A DNA stretch of 64,000 nucleotides from Streptomyces sp. DSM 15324. GTDB taxonomy: Bacteria > Actinomycetota > Actinomycetes > Streptomycetales > Streptomycetaceae. Each line of letters opens with the position of its first letter. The stretch's first letter is position 1. The notes under the pieces are model-generated. The model did no database searches. It worked only from the letters and a program-made list of their open reading frames with translations, and was not told where the DNA came from. Positions 1-8,697 of the stretch are shown here, in pieces. The stretch is from positions 375,571 through 439,570 of the forward strand of contig NZ_KQ949025.1 in assembly GCF_001514285.1 (NCBI RefSeq). Direction: 5' to 3'. The position numbers and the translations under genes are program-made.

Positions 1-714
1 GGTGGCGCCGCCGTGCACGCCGAGTTCCTGGTCCAGCAGGCCTGGCGGACCTCGACGCCGGGCACCGACGACTTCCGGATCATCATGGAGGAGGCGAAGG
101 ACGCCTGCGGCCAGGCGGCGCTGCTCTCCCCCGGTGACCCGGTCCCGTACATCGTCGAACTGTCGGTGGCCCGTGGCCTGCACTACTCGCAGGCCGAGTT
201 CGAGCAGCTGTGGCTGAAGATCCTGGACCGCGCCCCCGCGCACATGGGCGCGCATCTGGCGGCCCTGCACTACTGGTGCGAGAAGTGGCACGGCTCGCGC
301 GAGCTGGCGACCTCGTTCACGGAGGCGGCAGCGGCCCGCGCGCCCCGGGGTTCGCTGCTCGCGGCGATGCCGCTCTTCGGGGTCTTCGAGCACCTCCCCG
401 AGGTCAACCTGGTCAGCAGCTTCTACCAGAGCGAGGTCGTGACCAAGGCGATCCACGGCGCCCTGTTCTCGGTGCAGGCGGCCCGCCCCGACGACCCGAT
501 GCTGGCGCACGTCCGCCATCTGCTGATCTTCTTCCTGGTCCGCAGCGAGCGCTGGGCCGAGGCCATGAACCAGCTGATACACGTCGACGGCCATGTCGGC
601 GCCCTCCCGTGGACCCTCTCCCCGGACCCGGCGGGCGAGTTCGCGGTCTACCGGGCGCTGGCGGTGGCGGGCTACGAGGCGAACGGAGGCAGCCCGGCGA
701 CGCTCGCGCAGTGA
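1..714 (+). CDS. Hypothetical protein, 5'-truncated by window edge
   Basis: The reading frame is open from the first base, so the visible 237 residues are the C-terminal part of a longer protein. A GTG at position 13 could be a start but has no visible ribosome-binding site inside the window. The sequence looks all-helical, with residues around 60-110 (ALHYWCEKWHGS and following alanine-rich helices) reminiscent of tetratricopeptide-type hypothetical proteins common in Streptomyces. There is no membrane segment, signal peptide or catalytic motif. The gene ends at TGA 712-714 and nothing shows an operon with the next gene. I do not recognise a function. Confidence 0.7.
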   Translation, partial: GGAAVHAEFLVQQAWRTSTPGTDDFRIIMEEAKDACGQAALLSPGDPVPYIVELSVARGLHYSQAEFEQLWLKILDRAPAHMGAHLAALHYWCEKWHGSRELATSFTEAAAARAPRGSLLAAMPLFGVFEHLPEVNLVSSFYQSEVVTKAIHGALFSVQAARPDDPMLAHVRHLLIFFLVRSERWAEAMNQLIHVDGHVGALPWTLSPDPAGEFAVYRALAVAGYEANGGSPATLAQ

Positions 715-902
715 CGGGGACGGGGGTGGCAAGGACGGCGCTGCACGGCAGGGCGTGACCGCGATGCGGGACGGCGACGCCACGGTGTTCCGGGGCTGCC
801 GCCCGCAGGGGTCGCCGTCGACGTCACCGGGTCGGCGCCGTCCGTAAGGCACCCGGAGGAGAGTAGCGTCAGCCGGGGGACTGCCATGAAGGAGCGAAGC
901 CC

Positions 903-1289
903 ATGAGACTGGTGTCCGACCCTGCGTTCGGCGAAGTGGATCTCTCCGCATCGGCGGAAGAACTGACGCTCTTGGCGAGTGCGGTGGCCCGAGGCGAGGG
1001 GCTGCTCGCCTCCACCTGTGGGGCGGAGACCGACGGCTTGGCAGGGGTCAAGGTCGACAAGACCGCCGGTCCCGGTGTCCTGATCCACCGGGACGCCGAG
1101 CGGCAGCTCCTCGTCATCAGTGGTGACTTTGCCGGCAGGGCGGTACTGGCGGAGAATCTGCGGGCCATGGCCACCGACGAGAGGGGCGGCCACCTCCACA
1201 TCGACTACTTTCCCGGCCACTTCTACCTTGCCGAGGGATCCGTGTCGCTGGTGGTCAACAGTCCGCACGGAGGCATGCCGATCGGCTGA
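903..1289 (+). CDS. Imm32-like immunity family protein
   Basis: A 128-residue soluble protein preceded by a good ribosome-binding site (AAGGAG, about 9 nt before the ATG). The pattern of an N-terminal DPAFGEVDLSASAEEL segment, a central GVLIHRDAERQLLVISGD strand pair and a C-terminal HIDYFPGHFYLAEGS strand resembles the Imm32 family, proposed as immunity proteins of polymorphic toxin systems. That assignment is from memory of the family pattern. No cognate toxin gene is adjacent, so it may be an orphan immunity gene or have a housekeeping role. It is monocistronic and convergent with the DUF4291 gene downstream. Confidence 0.6.
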   Translation: MRLVSDPAFGEVDLSASAEELTLLASAVARGEGLLASTCGAETDGLAGVKVDKTAGPGVLIHRDAERQLLVISGDFAGRAVLAENLRAMATDERGGHLHIDYFPGHFYLAEGSVSLVVNSPHGGMPIG

Positions 1290-1481
1290 ACACCTCAGTG
1301 GGTCGTGACGCCGGGCAGGTCCTGGCCGACACCTTCGGCTGACAGCCGGACACGGGTCCCTTCGAGGTCGACGTCGAGCACGCGCGCATCGGCTGATGAT
1401 GGCACGGGACAGCTGCTACCCGGACGAGTTGCGAGGCCTTGGCCCCCGACAGGCCCGTCAGGGCGGAGAGCGCCTGCGAAC
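1290..1481. other. Convergent intergenic region, no feature seen
   Basis: This 192-bp gap separates the convergent Imm32-like and DUF4291 genes. I see no strong hairpin, RNA gene or credible small gene; the open frames here are short and lack ribosome-binding sites. Confidence 0.5.
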
Positions 1482-2075
1482 CTACCGGCGCAGATGCGTC
1501 AGCACCCCCTCCGCCACCGGATAGGGCCGCTCCTGCGGCAACAGCGCGGCCGCCTGCTCCAGTTCACCCGCGCGCACCTGCCGGTGAACCTGCTTCGCCA
1601 GCGGCGTCACATCCTCGATGCCGACGATCCACTCCTGCGCGTACCGCGCGGTCGCCTCCCCCGCGAGGCCCAGCTGCAACGACCGGTACGGCAGGGGCCG
1701 CAACCGCAGATCCCGCTCCGGATCCCACTGCACCCGCGTCGGCGCCCGCCTCAACTTCCTCTTCCACTCGGCCTGGTCGGCATGCAGCCCGGGCACGAAG
1801 TGCGACAGACACGCGTGCCGCAGGGCCCACTCGAAGCCCTCCCGGCTGATCTCCACGGCCAGGACGGTCTGCTGGCCCTCCTTCGTACCCCACCCGCAGC
1901 GGTACATCATCCACAGGAAGCTGGGTTTGATCCACGTCATGCGGTCGGGCTTCCACGCGGCGGGAAAGCGACCGTCGCGGATGGCGGGCAGGCCGATCTC
2001 CGGGGAGTACGCCTGGTAGACGGTGATCGTGGAGGCGGTGTGGAGTGCACGGATCCTGCGGTGCGGTTCTTCCAT
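1482..2075 (-). CDS. DUF4291 domain-containing protein
   Basis: A 197-residue protein that matches the DUF4291 family along its length: IRALHTASTITVYQAYSPEIG near the N-terminus, the conserved MTWIKPSFLWMMYRCGW block around residues 45-60, then VQWDPERDLRL and LPYRSLQLGL toward the end. The function of DUF4291 proteins is unknown to me. The frame is open 82 codons further upstream, but that extension is low-complexity proline/alanine-rich sequence unlike the family, so I use the internal ATG at 2075. No clear Shine-Dalgarno precedes this ATG, so the start is less certain than the family call. Confidence 0.85.
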   Translation of the reverse strand: MEEPHRRIRALHTASTITVYQAYSPEIGLPAIRDGRFPAAWKPDRMTWIKPSFLWMMYRCGWGTKEGQQTVLAVEISREGFEWALRHACLSHFVPGLHADQAEWKRKLRRAPTRVQWDPERDLRLRPLPYRSLQLGLAGEATARYAQEWIVGIEDVTPLAKQVHRQVRAGELEQAAALLPQERPYPVAEGVLTHLRR

Positions 2076-2317
2076 GGCGTACAGCGTGGGTTCCGTCGGC
2101 TCAGGTGGCCACCGGATTTTTTCGTGGTCCACGGCCCGGCGTAGGGCGGTAGGTGAGCGCCGGGACGCCGGGACGCCCTTCGGGAGCGCTGCTTCTCCCC
2201 GTGCGACGCCGTCTACGCCAGGGGGTGCGCCCGCTGCCGCCCAGGAGGACGTGGACGGCGGTGCGCGATCCACCGGGTTCCCGGCGGGTGGCGGGGTGGG
2301 GCGGGCCGGCACCTGAC

Positions 2318-3145
2318 TCACCCGGTCTGCCGCGAGGCCCTCCGCAAGGCGTCCGACGCGGTGAGGAACAGAACGGCGTCCGGCACGTCGGAGACCGGCA
2401 CCCGGACGGGCTTGCGCTCACCGGTCACCACCACGCAGATGGTGGACCCCATCAGCTCCACCTCGCTGATCCTCTTCCAGTCCGTGACGGTGCCCCCGTG
2501 CTCGAGCCCGGCCAGGCTCACCGTGAACGGCCCGAACGCCACCCGCCCGCCGGTCTGCAGCACCTCTCCGAGTTCGGCCATGCGGGCCGTGGCGTCCTCC
2601 TCGGCGATCCGATTCCGGACCGTGGCCCAGCCGTTCGCGATCAGGGCGCCGATCTCTCGCGCGTCGGACGTGTCACCCGACACCGTGAAGTTGCCGGCCG
2701 GCGTCTGGACGTACACGGAATGCGTGGTGGCCATGGTGACCCCGTTACGCACGAGGTCCGTCGCGTGCCGCTGGCATCCGGTGATCTCGTCCCAGGCCCC
2801 GGCGATCGGGGACTGCGCACCGTACTGGTACACGACGCCATGCTCGAAGACGGCACACCATTCCACCGGTCTGAACCGTGCGGCCAGGGGGACGGCGATC
2901 GCCCCGAGGAAGGAGCACCCGCCGAGAATGATGAAGAGGATCGCGTTCGTCCACTCGCTCTCACCACTGATGACGAAGATCATCATCACGCAGAACGCGG
3001 TGACCAGTAGCAGCATGAAAGCGGCCCACCAGGACACCGCACGGGTCCGTGAGCGAAAGGCGTACAGGCCCGCGCCCAACTGCCGCTCCACCGCCGCGCC
3101 CGGCACGGTCGCCGGGATCTCGTCCCACAGGTTTCGGGCCGCCAT
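2318..3145 (-). CDS. DUF6585-like membrane protein
   Basis: A 275-residue protein with two adjacent hydrophobic helices near residues 40-80 (AAFMLLLVTAFCVMMIFVI and AILFIILGGCSFLGAIAV), a short N-terminal cytoplasmic part and a longer C-terminal soluble domain. This resembles the actinobacterial DUF6585 family, with a beta-rich PH-like tail. The start at 3145 is supported by a purine-rich GGGGGGAG site just upstream, while an ATG ten codons earlier has none. Role unknown; the architecture suggests a membrane-anchored cytoplasmic domain. It stands alone between DUF4291 and a lipoprotein gene. Confidence 0.75.
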   Translation of the reverse strand: MAARNLWDEIPATVPGAAVERQLGAGLYAFRSRTRAVSWWAAFMLLLVTAFCVMMIFVISGESEWTNAILFIILGGCSFLGAIAVPLAARFRPVEWCAVFEHGVVYQYGAQSPIAGAWDEITGCQRHATDLVRNGVTMATTHSVYVQTPAGNFTVSGDTSDAREIGALIANGWATVRNRIAEEDATARMAELGEVLQTGGRVAFGPFTVSLAGLEHGGTVTDWKRISEVELMGSTICVVVTGERKPVRVPVSDVPDAVLFLTASDALRRASRQTG

Positions 3146-3311
3146 CGTCGCTCCCCCCGCACACTGCTGTGACACAACAGGCCTGCTTACAGGCTCAGTT
3201 GACGGACCAAAACATCATCGCGATGCTACGGCGCCTGGCTGGAAAGCGGTAGACGGTCGCCGCCCTTCGGAAGGTGACCGTCCCCGGCCGTGGGCCCGCC
3301 GGGGACCACGA

Positions 3312-4088
3312 TCACTTGGACGCCGTCGGCTTGCCCGGCTTGCCCGGCTTGTTCAGCGTGTTCAGTTTGTTCAGCTGTGTCCTGATGATGTCTTCCGGTA
3401 CGGCGGCCGCGTCCGCGTCCCCTGCGCCTCGGGGGCGGTTGAACTCGTAGAACATCGCGACCGTCGCCCCTTGCCGGACGGCCACCACCGCGTAGGGAAC
3501 CCGGACGGGCTCGTCGTCGGCGTCGGCCGCCGCGAGCTGCGTGAGCCTCAGGGACACGGATTCGTCGCCGTAGCCGGGGTCGGGCCGGAGGGCGACGTCG
3601 TCGTACCGGAAGCCGACCCCGACGTCCAGGAAGCTCTTGCAACGCTTGGCGGCGGAGCGCAGTGCGTCGATCACCTTCGCGGCGTCCCCGGCGTCATGGG
3701 ACGCGAGGATCATGGACGTTCCGGAGCCGCCCTTCTTCGGGGACATCATCCGGCCGATGCGCGCGACGGCGGTGAAGCCGCTGCTGCCGCCCGTCGCCTG
3801 GACCACGGGCGCGCATGCGGCAGGATCGGCCGTCCTGCGGGACGCCGAGGGGGCGGCCAGGATCTGCTCGACCTCGTAGCCGTCGAGGTCCGCGTCCGTG
3901 ATCGCCGCCCGCTCCAGCTCCGCCTTGACCAACGGCTTGCCCACCGGCTTACCCACCGGCTTGCCCTCGGAGCCCTGCTCCGACGCGCATGCGGAGAGCA
4001 CCGAGAAGGTCATGAGCATGGCAATAGCTAGGCCGACGCCGGCCCGTGGCTGATGAAACACTGTCTTTCCCCACCCGTTCGACTGCAT
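3312..4088 (-). CDS. Secreted lipoprotein, paralogue of the 17.5-kb lipoprotein
   Basis: A 258-residue protein with a signal peptide ending in the lipobox LSAC (cysteine near residue 34), so it is expected on the outer face of the membrane. After the cysteine comes a linker with three GKP repeats, then a globular domain. That domain aligns by eye with the lipoprotein at 17476-18288: DGYEVEQ versus KGYKVAD, DPAACAP versus DKAACDP, GYGDESVS versus GGDESVAF, and TVAMFYEFN versus TVATFYTVN, with both ending in a QL(N/G)KL motif. The C-terminal GKPGKP tail is extra. Function unknown. The frame also has an ATG five codons upstream; neither start has a clear ribosome-binding site. Confidence 0.75.
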   Translation of the reverse strand: MQSNGWGKTVFHQPRAGVGLAIAMLMTFSVLSACASEQGSEGKPVGKPVGKPLVKAELERAAITDADLDGYEVEQILAAPSASRRTADPAACAPVVQATGGSSGFTAVARIGRMMSPKKGGSGTSMILASHDAGDAAKVIDALRSAAKRCKSFLDVGVGFRYDDVALRPDPGYGDESVSLRLTQLAAADADDEPVRVPYAVVAVRQGATVAMFYEFNRPRGAGDADAAAVPEDIIRTQLNKLNTLNKPGKPGKPTASK

Positions 4089-4147
4089 GAGCAGCAGCAC
4101 CATAGATCGTCGGACGGGGAGAGCGAACGGGTTTTGGGCTACCGGGC

Positions 4148-6208
4148 CTACTCCACGTCGATGCCGAAGTCCTGGACGAGTTCCTCCAGGCCACCCGTGT
4201 AGCCCTTGCCGCCCAGGACGAAGTCCCAGTCGCCGTTCGACCTGCGGCGGAAGGAGCCGAGCACCAACGCGGTCTCACCCGGCCGGCCGTCGGAGACGTC
4301 GAGTCGTCCCAGCTCCGTCAGGCCGGGGTCGAGCAGGCGAATGCCGGCGTCCGTGAAACCGGAGAGGTCGGCGTCCGGGTTGGCCTCCGGGTCGACGGCC
4401 GCGACGAGGACGAACCGGTCGGCCTCGGCGGGCAGTCCGTCGAAGGAGACACAGATCGCGGCCTTGTCGGGGGCGGTGGCGGGCAGAGCGCGCACCGAGC
4501 CGTCCGGCGTCCGCGGGTTGTTGAAGAAGACGAAGTGGTCGTCACTGAGGACCCGGTTGCCGCGGCAGACGAGAGCACACACGTCCAGGGCGACGCTTCC
4601 GCTCCACGACATGCCGAGGACGTTGTAGTCGTCCGGCAATCGCGTGTCCGGCGCGGCGGGCGTCGGCTGCGCCGCGGCCCGCCGGCCGCCGTCACCGAGC
4701 CGCCCACGCAGCCCATGACGGTGGAGCAGGTCCACGAGTTCGGGGCCCGAGACGAGTTCCAGCGGCTTGCCATTGGCAAATGCGTGCGAGCCGGGGCCGA
4801 ACCCCGACGTCGTCACGAGGACACCTTTGTTGGCGCCGGCGTCCTGCACGGTTCCGTACAGGTCACGCACGGCGGTGGGCGGCACCGTGTTGCGGTAGCG
4901 CTTCACCTGCACGACGATCGTTCCGCCTCGGATCGGCGCCGGATCCAGGGCGTCGACGTCCACGCCGCCGTCGTTGGAGCGCTGGGTGGTCACCGCCTGC
5001 ATCCCCATGGCCCGGAAGAGATCGGCGACGAGATTCTCGAACGCGATCGGGTCCATGGCGAAGAGGTCGGGGTCCTCGTCGCCGCCGTGCGCGACGACCC
5101 GGTTGCCGACATCCTGCGGCCGTCTGCTCGGCCGTACCGGTAGGAGTTGGTCCGGTCGGGCCGAGAGCTGGCCGCGCAGGGCGTCGGCGAGGCAACTGCC
5201 CGCGTCCACCTGCGCCAGGTGCAGCTCACGGAACGACGAGCGCGAGGCCATGACGGTCGCGAGGAAGATGTGGCCCGGTCGGCCCGTCGTGGGGTCGTGC
5301 CCGTCGACGAACCCGTTCAAGGCCACGGACTCCAGCGCACCCAGCTCGTCCGCGGCGAACAGTTCATGCAGCACGAGCAGCATGCACTGCGCCAGAACCT
5401 CCCGGTACAGAGCACGGCGCTGGCTCACCGGGCGGGGGGTCTCCTTGTCCTGGTCGGCCCCGGACAGGTAGCGCACGGCCTTGACCTCCGGGACGACGTC
5501 GTACGCGGGCAGCTCCCAGTCCAGCACCAGTTCGCGGGCCGCGGGATCGTACGCCGCCGCCACCTGGCGCGGGAAGCCGTCCGGCCACGCCGTCGAGGAG
5601 TAGAGCGCGGCGGAGAAGTACTCGATCACGGAATCGGGATCCCGGCGCCTGACGCCCTCGGTGATCGCGACGACGCCGGCGTTGTGGCGCCGTACGTCGG
5701 CCAGCTGGGCATCGACGCCTTGCTGGTACTCCCGCTGGTACGCGGCCAGTTGGTGCTGCCGACGGGACTCCGCCGCCTGCGCCGCCTGCCAGTCCCGCTC
5801 GAAGCGTGCGCGTGCGTCGGCCTGTGCCTGGGCCCGGCGACCCGCGGTCCACCCGCTCTGCGTCTGGTAGTGCTGGAAGTCCGGCATGGGCACGGGTTGG
5901 GCCAGCGGTCCCGGAGCGAAGGGCCGGACCTCCTCGGGCCGCATCAGGGAGGCGGCCCGGAAGGCCGGCGCCCGGCAGCCCGAGGCCAGCAGACCCTGCA
6001 ACGACGCGACCTGCGCGTCCAGTTCCTCGGTGCGCCGCAGGGCCTCCGCCTGCCGGTACTCGCGGTGGCTCTGCGCCGCTCGGCGCTGGTAGGCCCGCTC
6101 CTGCTGTTCCTGCTGTCTGCGCCGTCTGGCTTCGGCTTCCAGCTGGCGCTGCTGCTGCCGTTGCATCTCGGCCCAGACGCCGACGAGACCAGTAGAGCGA
6201 CGACTCAT
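4148..6208 (-). CDS. Mrr-type restriction endonuclease fused to TerD domain
   Basis: A 686-residue multidomain protein. Residues about 10-75 are a Gln/Arg/Glu-rich coiled coil; 75-370 is a helical region of unknown fold. Around 380-480 is a Mrr-like PD-(D/E)XK endonuclease: DPIAFENLVADLFRAMGM, then GGVDVDA (catalytic Asp) and VVQVKRYRN (QxK catalytic motif). From about 525 to the end is a TerD-type domain (YNVLGMSWSG, LDVCALV, the FFNNP segment, a calcium-binding-like DFVLGGKGY end). Mrr enzymes cleave DNA, often methylated DNA; TerD domains belong to tellurite/stress response systems and have been reported fused to nucleases. A role in DNA-damage or phage response is inference. The ATG at 6208 follows a GGGGAGGG stretch. 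Confidence 0.85.
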   Translation of the reverse strand: MSRRSTGLVGVWAEMQRQQQRQLEAEARRRRQQEQQERAYQRRAAQSHREYRQAEALRRTEELDAQVASLQGLLASGCRAPAFRAASLMRPEEVRPFAPGPLAQPVPMPDFQHYQTQSGWTAGRRAQAQADARARFERDWQAAQAAESRRQHQLAAYQREYQQGVDAQLADVRRHNAGVVAITEGVRRRDPDSVIEYFSAALYSSTAWPDGFPRQVAAAYDPAARELVLDWELPAYDVVPEVKAVRYLSGADQDKETPRPVSQRRALYREVLAQCMLLVLHELFAADELGALESVALNGFVDGHDPTTGRPGHIFLATVMASRSSFRELHLAQVDAGSCLADALRGQLSARPDQLLPVRPSRRPQDVGNRVVAHGGDEDPDLFAMDPIAFENLVADLFRAMGMQAVTTQRSNDGGVDVDALDPAPIRGGTIVVQVKRYRNTVPPTAVRDLYGTVQDAGANKGVLVTTSGFGPGSHAFANGKPLELVSGPELVDLLHRHGLRGRLGDGGRRAAAQPTPAAPDTRLPDDYNVLGMSWSGSVALDVCALVCRGNRVLSDDHFVFFNNPRTPDGSVRALPATAPDKAAICVSFDGLPAEADRFVLVAAVDPEANPDADLSGFTDAGIRLLDPGLTELGRLDVSDGRPGETALVLGSFRRRSNGDWDFVLGGKGYTGGLEELVQDFGIDVE

Positions 6209-6484
6209 GTGCTGCAGGCCCTCCCCAGGACGTTGGCAGCCGACGGGCACTCCGGTTGTCCCCACAACCAGGTGTAACCAGAAGACTCTAGCCAGCAATC
6301 AGCGTCTCGCCTATCCACTCGTCGAAGAACGCGATCAGCCATCCCCGCAGGTCAACATGACTGGCGGGTAACCAGAACCCCGCGCTCAATTTCGTATGGC
6401 GCAGCATGTTGCGTATCAAGCAATGGCGGGTTCATGATTGCCGCGCTTGACGCGGTGTTCGGACCCCGTTACCAGGGAGGCCAG
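6209..6484. other. Divergent intergenic region
   Basis: This 276-bp gap separates two divergent genes, so it should hold both promoters. The right end contains the GGGAGG site serving the phosphatase start at 6485. I could not place convincing -10/-35 elements, and I see no RNA gene. Confidence 0.4.
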
Positions 6485-7612
6485 ATGGCAGCACGCAGGG
6501 GAAGACGGTTCGGTCTGTCGGCGGTGGGGAGCGCACTCGCGGCGCTGCTGGTCGCGAGCGTCGTCGGGCTGTGGCCGCCCCAGGAAGCGACGGCGGCGGG
6601 CCCGGACGGGGAGGCCGTGGCGGACCAGCTGCGGCACTGGCCCGCTCCGGTCGCCGAAAAGCTCGGCCAGGTCATCGCGGACCACGCCCACCAGGGCGAG
6701 TACGCGGTCTTCGACGCCGACAACACCACCTACCGCTACGACCTGGAGGAGTCCCTGCTCCCCTACCTGGAGATGCGGGGCAAGCTCAAGCGCTCGACGA
6801 TGGACCCGTCCCTGAGGCTCATCCCCTTCAAGGACACGAAGCACCACAGGGAGAGCCTCTACAGCTACTACAACCGGCTCTGCGAGATCGACGACCAGGT
6901 CTGCTACCCCTGGGTCGCCCAGATCTTCTCCGGATTCACGCTGCAGCAGCTCAAGGGGTACGTCGACGACCTCCTCGCGTACGGCAAGCCCGTCCCGGCC
7001 GAGTACTACGACGGTGACCGGCTGACGACGACCCAGGTGCAGCCGCCGCAGTTCTACCGGGGCATGCAGGAGCTGTACCACGTCCTGCGGGACAACGGCA
7101 TCGAGGTCTACGTCGTCAGCGCCGCCAGTGAGGAACTGGTCCGGGACGTGCTGTCCGACCCCGCACACGGTTACGGCGCCAAGCCGCAGAACGTGATCGG
7201 CGTCTCCATGCTGCTCAAGGACCCGGCCACGGGGAAGCTCACCACCGCCCGCAAGGAGATCGCCGAGGGCCACTACGACCCGAGCGAGCTGGCGAACGAC
7301 AGGCTGACCCCGACCCTGTGGGCCCCGCTGACCTGGTTCCAGGGCAAGCCCGCCGCCATCAGCACGTACATCGACCAGTGGCGCAAGCCGATCCTGGTCG
7401 CGGGCGACACTCCGGTCAGCGACGGCCCCATGCTCTTCCAGTCCACCGACGTGGAACACGGCGGGGCCCGGATCTGGGTGAACCGCAAGGACAAGTACCT
7501 CACGCAGATCCAGAACATGCAGAAGGCGAACGCGGCCCGGCAGGAGGAGCTCGGCCAGACGGTGACGGCCGACAAGAACTGGCTCGTGGTCAAGCCGGAC
7601 GAGATCCGCTGA
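6485..7612 (+). CDS. Secreted HAD-superfamily phosphatase (PchP-like)
   Basis: A 375-residue protein with an Arg-rich N-terminus and a hydrophobic signal segment ending in an AxA-like site (ATAAG near residue 37), so it is probably exported. The HAD catalytic motif I is clear as VFDADNTTYRYD (about residues 75-87; the first Asp is the nucleophile and the DxDNT form is typical of acid phosphatases). Motif II is the VYVVSAAS segment near 215, and a late VAGDTPVSDGPM segment is the acidic motif IV. The length and DxDNT form fit the phosphorylcholine phosphatase-like group; the substrate is inferred. Start chosen at 6485 because GGGAGG sits 5-10 nt upstream, whereas the ATG 17 codons earlier lacks one. 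Confidence 0.8.
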   Translation: MAARRGRRFGLSAVGSALAALLVASVVGLWPPQEATAAGPDGEAVADQLRHWPAPVAEKLGQVIADHAHQGEYAVFDADNTTYRYDLEESLLPYLEMRGKLKRSTMDPSLRLIPFKDTKHHRESLYSYYNRLCEIDDQVCYPWVAQIFSGFTLQQLKGYVDDLLAYGKPVPAEYYDGDRLTTTQVQPPQFYRGMQELYHVLRDNGIEVYVVSAASEELVRDVLSDPAHGYGAKPQNVIGVSMLLKDPATGKLTTARKEIAEGHYDPSELANDRLTPTLWAPLTWFQGKPAAISTYIDQWRKPILVAGDTPVSDGPMLFQSTDVEHGGARIWVNRKDKYLTQIQNMQKANAARQEELGQTVTADKNWLVVKPDEIR

Positions 7613-7666
7613 CCCACGGCCGCACCACGCGGCCCACGCCCACGCGGTCCACGCCCGCGCGGCCCA

Positions 7667-7692
7667 CCCCGGCCGGCCGAGGCCGGCCGGGG
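7667..7692. terminator. Bidirectional hairpin terminator
   Basis: A perfect 12-bp inverted repeat (CCCCGGCCGGCC with its complement, separated by GA) lies between the converging phosphatase and msrA genes, 8 bp from the msrA stop. It is preceded by three imperfect 15-bp repeats of the form CCACGCGGCCCACGC. Confidence 0.7.
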
Positions 7693-7699
7693 CCCGTCG

Positions 7700-8221
7700 T
7701 CAGCTCTCCGAGCCCTCCGTGCGGCTCGGCAGCCGCCAGCCCGGGCGGGGGAAGTGGCAGGTGTAGCCGTCCGGGTAGCGCTGGAGGTAGTCCTGGTGCT
7801 CGGGCTCGGCCTCCCAGAAGGGGCCGACCGGCTCCACCTCGGTGACGACCTTGCCGGGCCACAGCCCGGAGGCGTCCACGTCCGCGATGGTGTCCTCGGC
7901 GATCCGCTTCTGCTCGTCGTCCACGTAGTAGATCGCCGAGCGGTAGCTCAGGCCGATGTCGTTGCCCTGGCGGTTCTTGGTGCTCGGGTCGTGGATCTGG
8001 AAGAAGAACTCCAGGAGCGCACGGTAGTCGGTCCGCTCGGGGTCGTAGAGGATCTCGATGGCCTCCGCGTGCGTGCCGTGGTTGCGGTAGGTCGCGTTCG
8101 GCACGTCACCCCCGGTGTAGCCGACCCTGGTCGCCGTCACGCCCGGGAGCCGGCGGATCAGTTCCTCCATGCCCCAGAAGCATCCGCCCGCCAGCACGGC
8201 CCTCTGCGTCTGCGCAGCCAT
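7700..8221 (-). CDS. msrA: Peptide methionine-S-sulfoxide reductase MsrA
   Basis: A 173-residue enzyme that reduces methionine-S-sulfoxide in oxidised proteins, using thioredoxin as electron donor. The catalytic motif GGCFWGMEE is at residues 12-20, followed by the conserved [17 protein letters not shown] and [17 protein letters not shown] blocks. The extra N-terminal 54 codons in the same frame are not family-like, and the ATG at 8221 has a GGAGGG site 5-10 nt upstream, so I start there. Length is normal for single-domain MsrA. It is monocistronic and convergent with the HAD phosphatase. Confidence 0.96.
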   Translation of the reverse strand: MAAQTQRAVLAGGCFWGMEELIRRLPGVTATRVGYTGGDVPNATYRNHGTHAEAIEILYDPERTDYRALLEFFFQIHDPSTKNRQGNDIGLSYRSAIYYVDDEQKRIAEDTIADVDASGLWPGKVVTEVEPVGPFWEAEPEHQDYLQRYPDGYTCHFPRPGWRLPSRTEGSES

Positions 8222-8409
8222 CACGGCCCTCCAATGTCGTTCAACTCGGTCCCTCGGCCCGTCGGGCTGTCCGGCTCGTACCTCACCGGCACTTCCCCCG
8301 GCCACTGTCCTCAACGCGCGAGGGCGCCCGGCGATTCCGTCGTCAACGTCCACCGGGAAGAACCTGGGACCTGGGAACCTCATCGGCCCCGGTGCACATC
8401 CTGAGGGGC

Positions 8410-8697
8410 ATGAGTACCGACACGCTCACGGACCTGGACTCCGGCCCTGTCACCGGGCCCGGCACCGGCGCGGCCGGCGAGGGGTGGCGGATCGCCTCCG
8501 CCTCCGTCGTGCTGCTCGCCGTCGGGGTGCTGATGGCGTACGGCTTCAACGTGACAGGGGCCCCGGGCGCACCCGCCCGGAGCCCCTCTCGTACGACCGT
8601 CAGATCGTCGTCTCGTACGACCGTCAGATCGTCGCCGTGTCGATCACGAACCGGTACCGCACATCGCTCGACAGCACGCGCTCGTAGGCGTCGTTGA
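8410..8697 (+). CDS. Possible small membrane protein
   Basis: A doubtful 95-residue frame with ATG at 8410 and a GAGGGG sequence very close upstream. Residues 27-47 form one hydrophobic segment ([19 protein letters not shown]), consistent with a single-pass membrane peptide. From about residue 60 the sequence becomes Arg/Ser-rich and its last 74 bp overlap the 3' end of the alcohol dehydrogenase gene on the other strand, across a 24-bp tandem duplication. The natural end may have been lost, or the hydrophobic part may be a remnant. Not recognised. Confidence 0.35.
   Translation: MSTDTLTDLDSGPVTGPGTGAAGEGWRIASASVVLLAVGVLMAYGFNVTGAPGAPARSPSRTTVRSSSRTTVRSSPCRSRTGTAHRSTARARRRR
8587..8634. repeat. 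Two exact 24-bp tandem repeats
   Basis: A 24-bp unit beginning TCTCGTACGACC occurs twice back to back, at 8587-8610 and 8611-8634. The second copy contains the stop codon of the alcohol dehydrogenase gene (8624-8626, minus strand). Confidence 0.9.
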
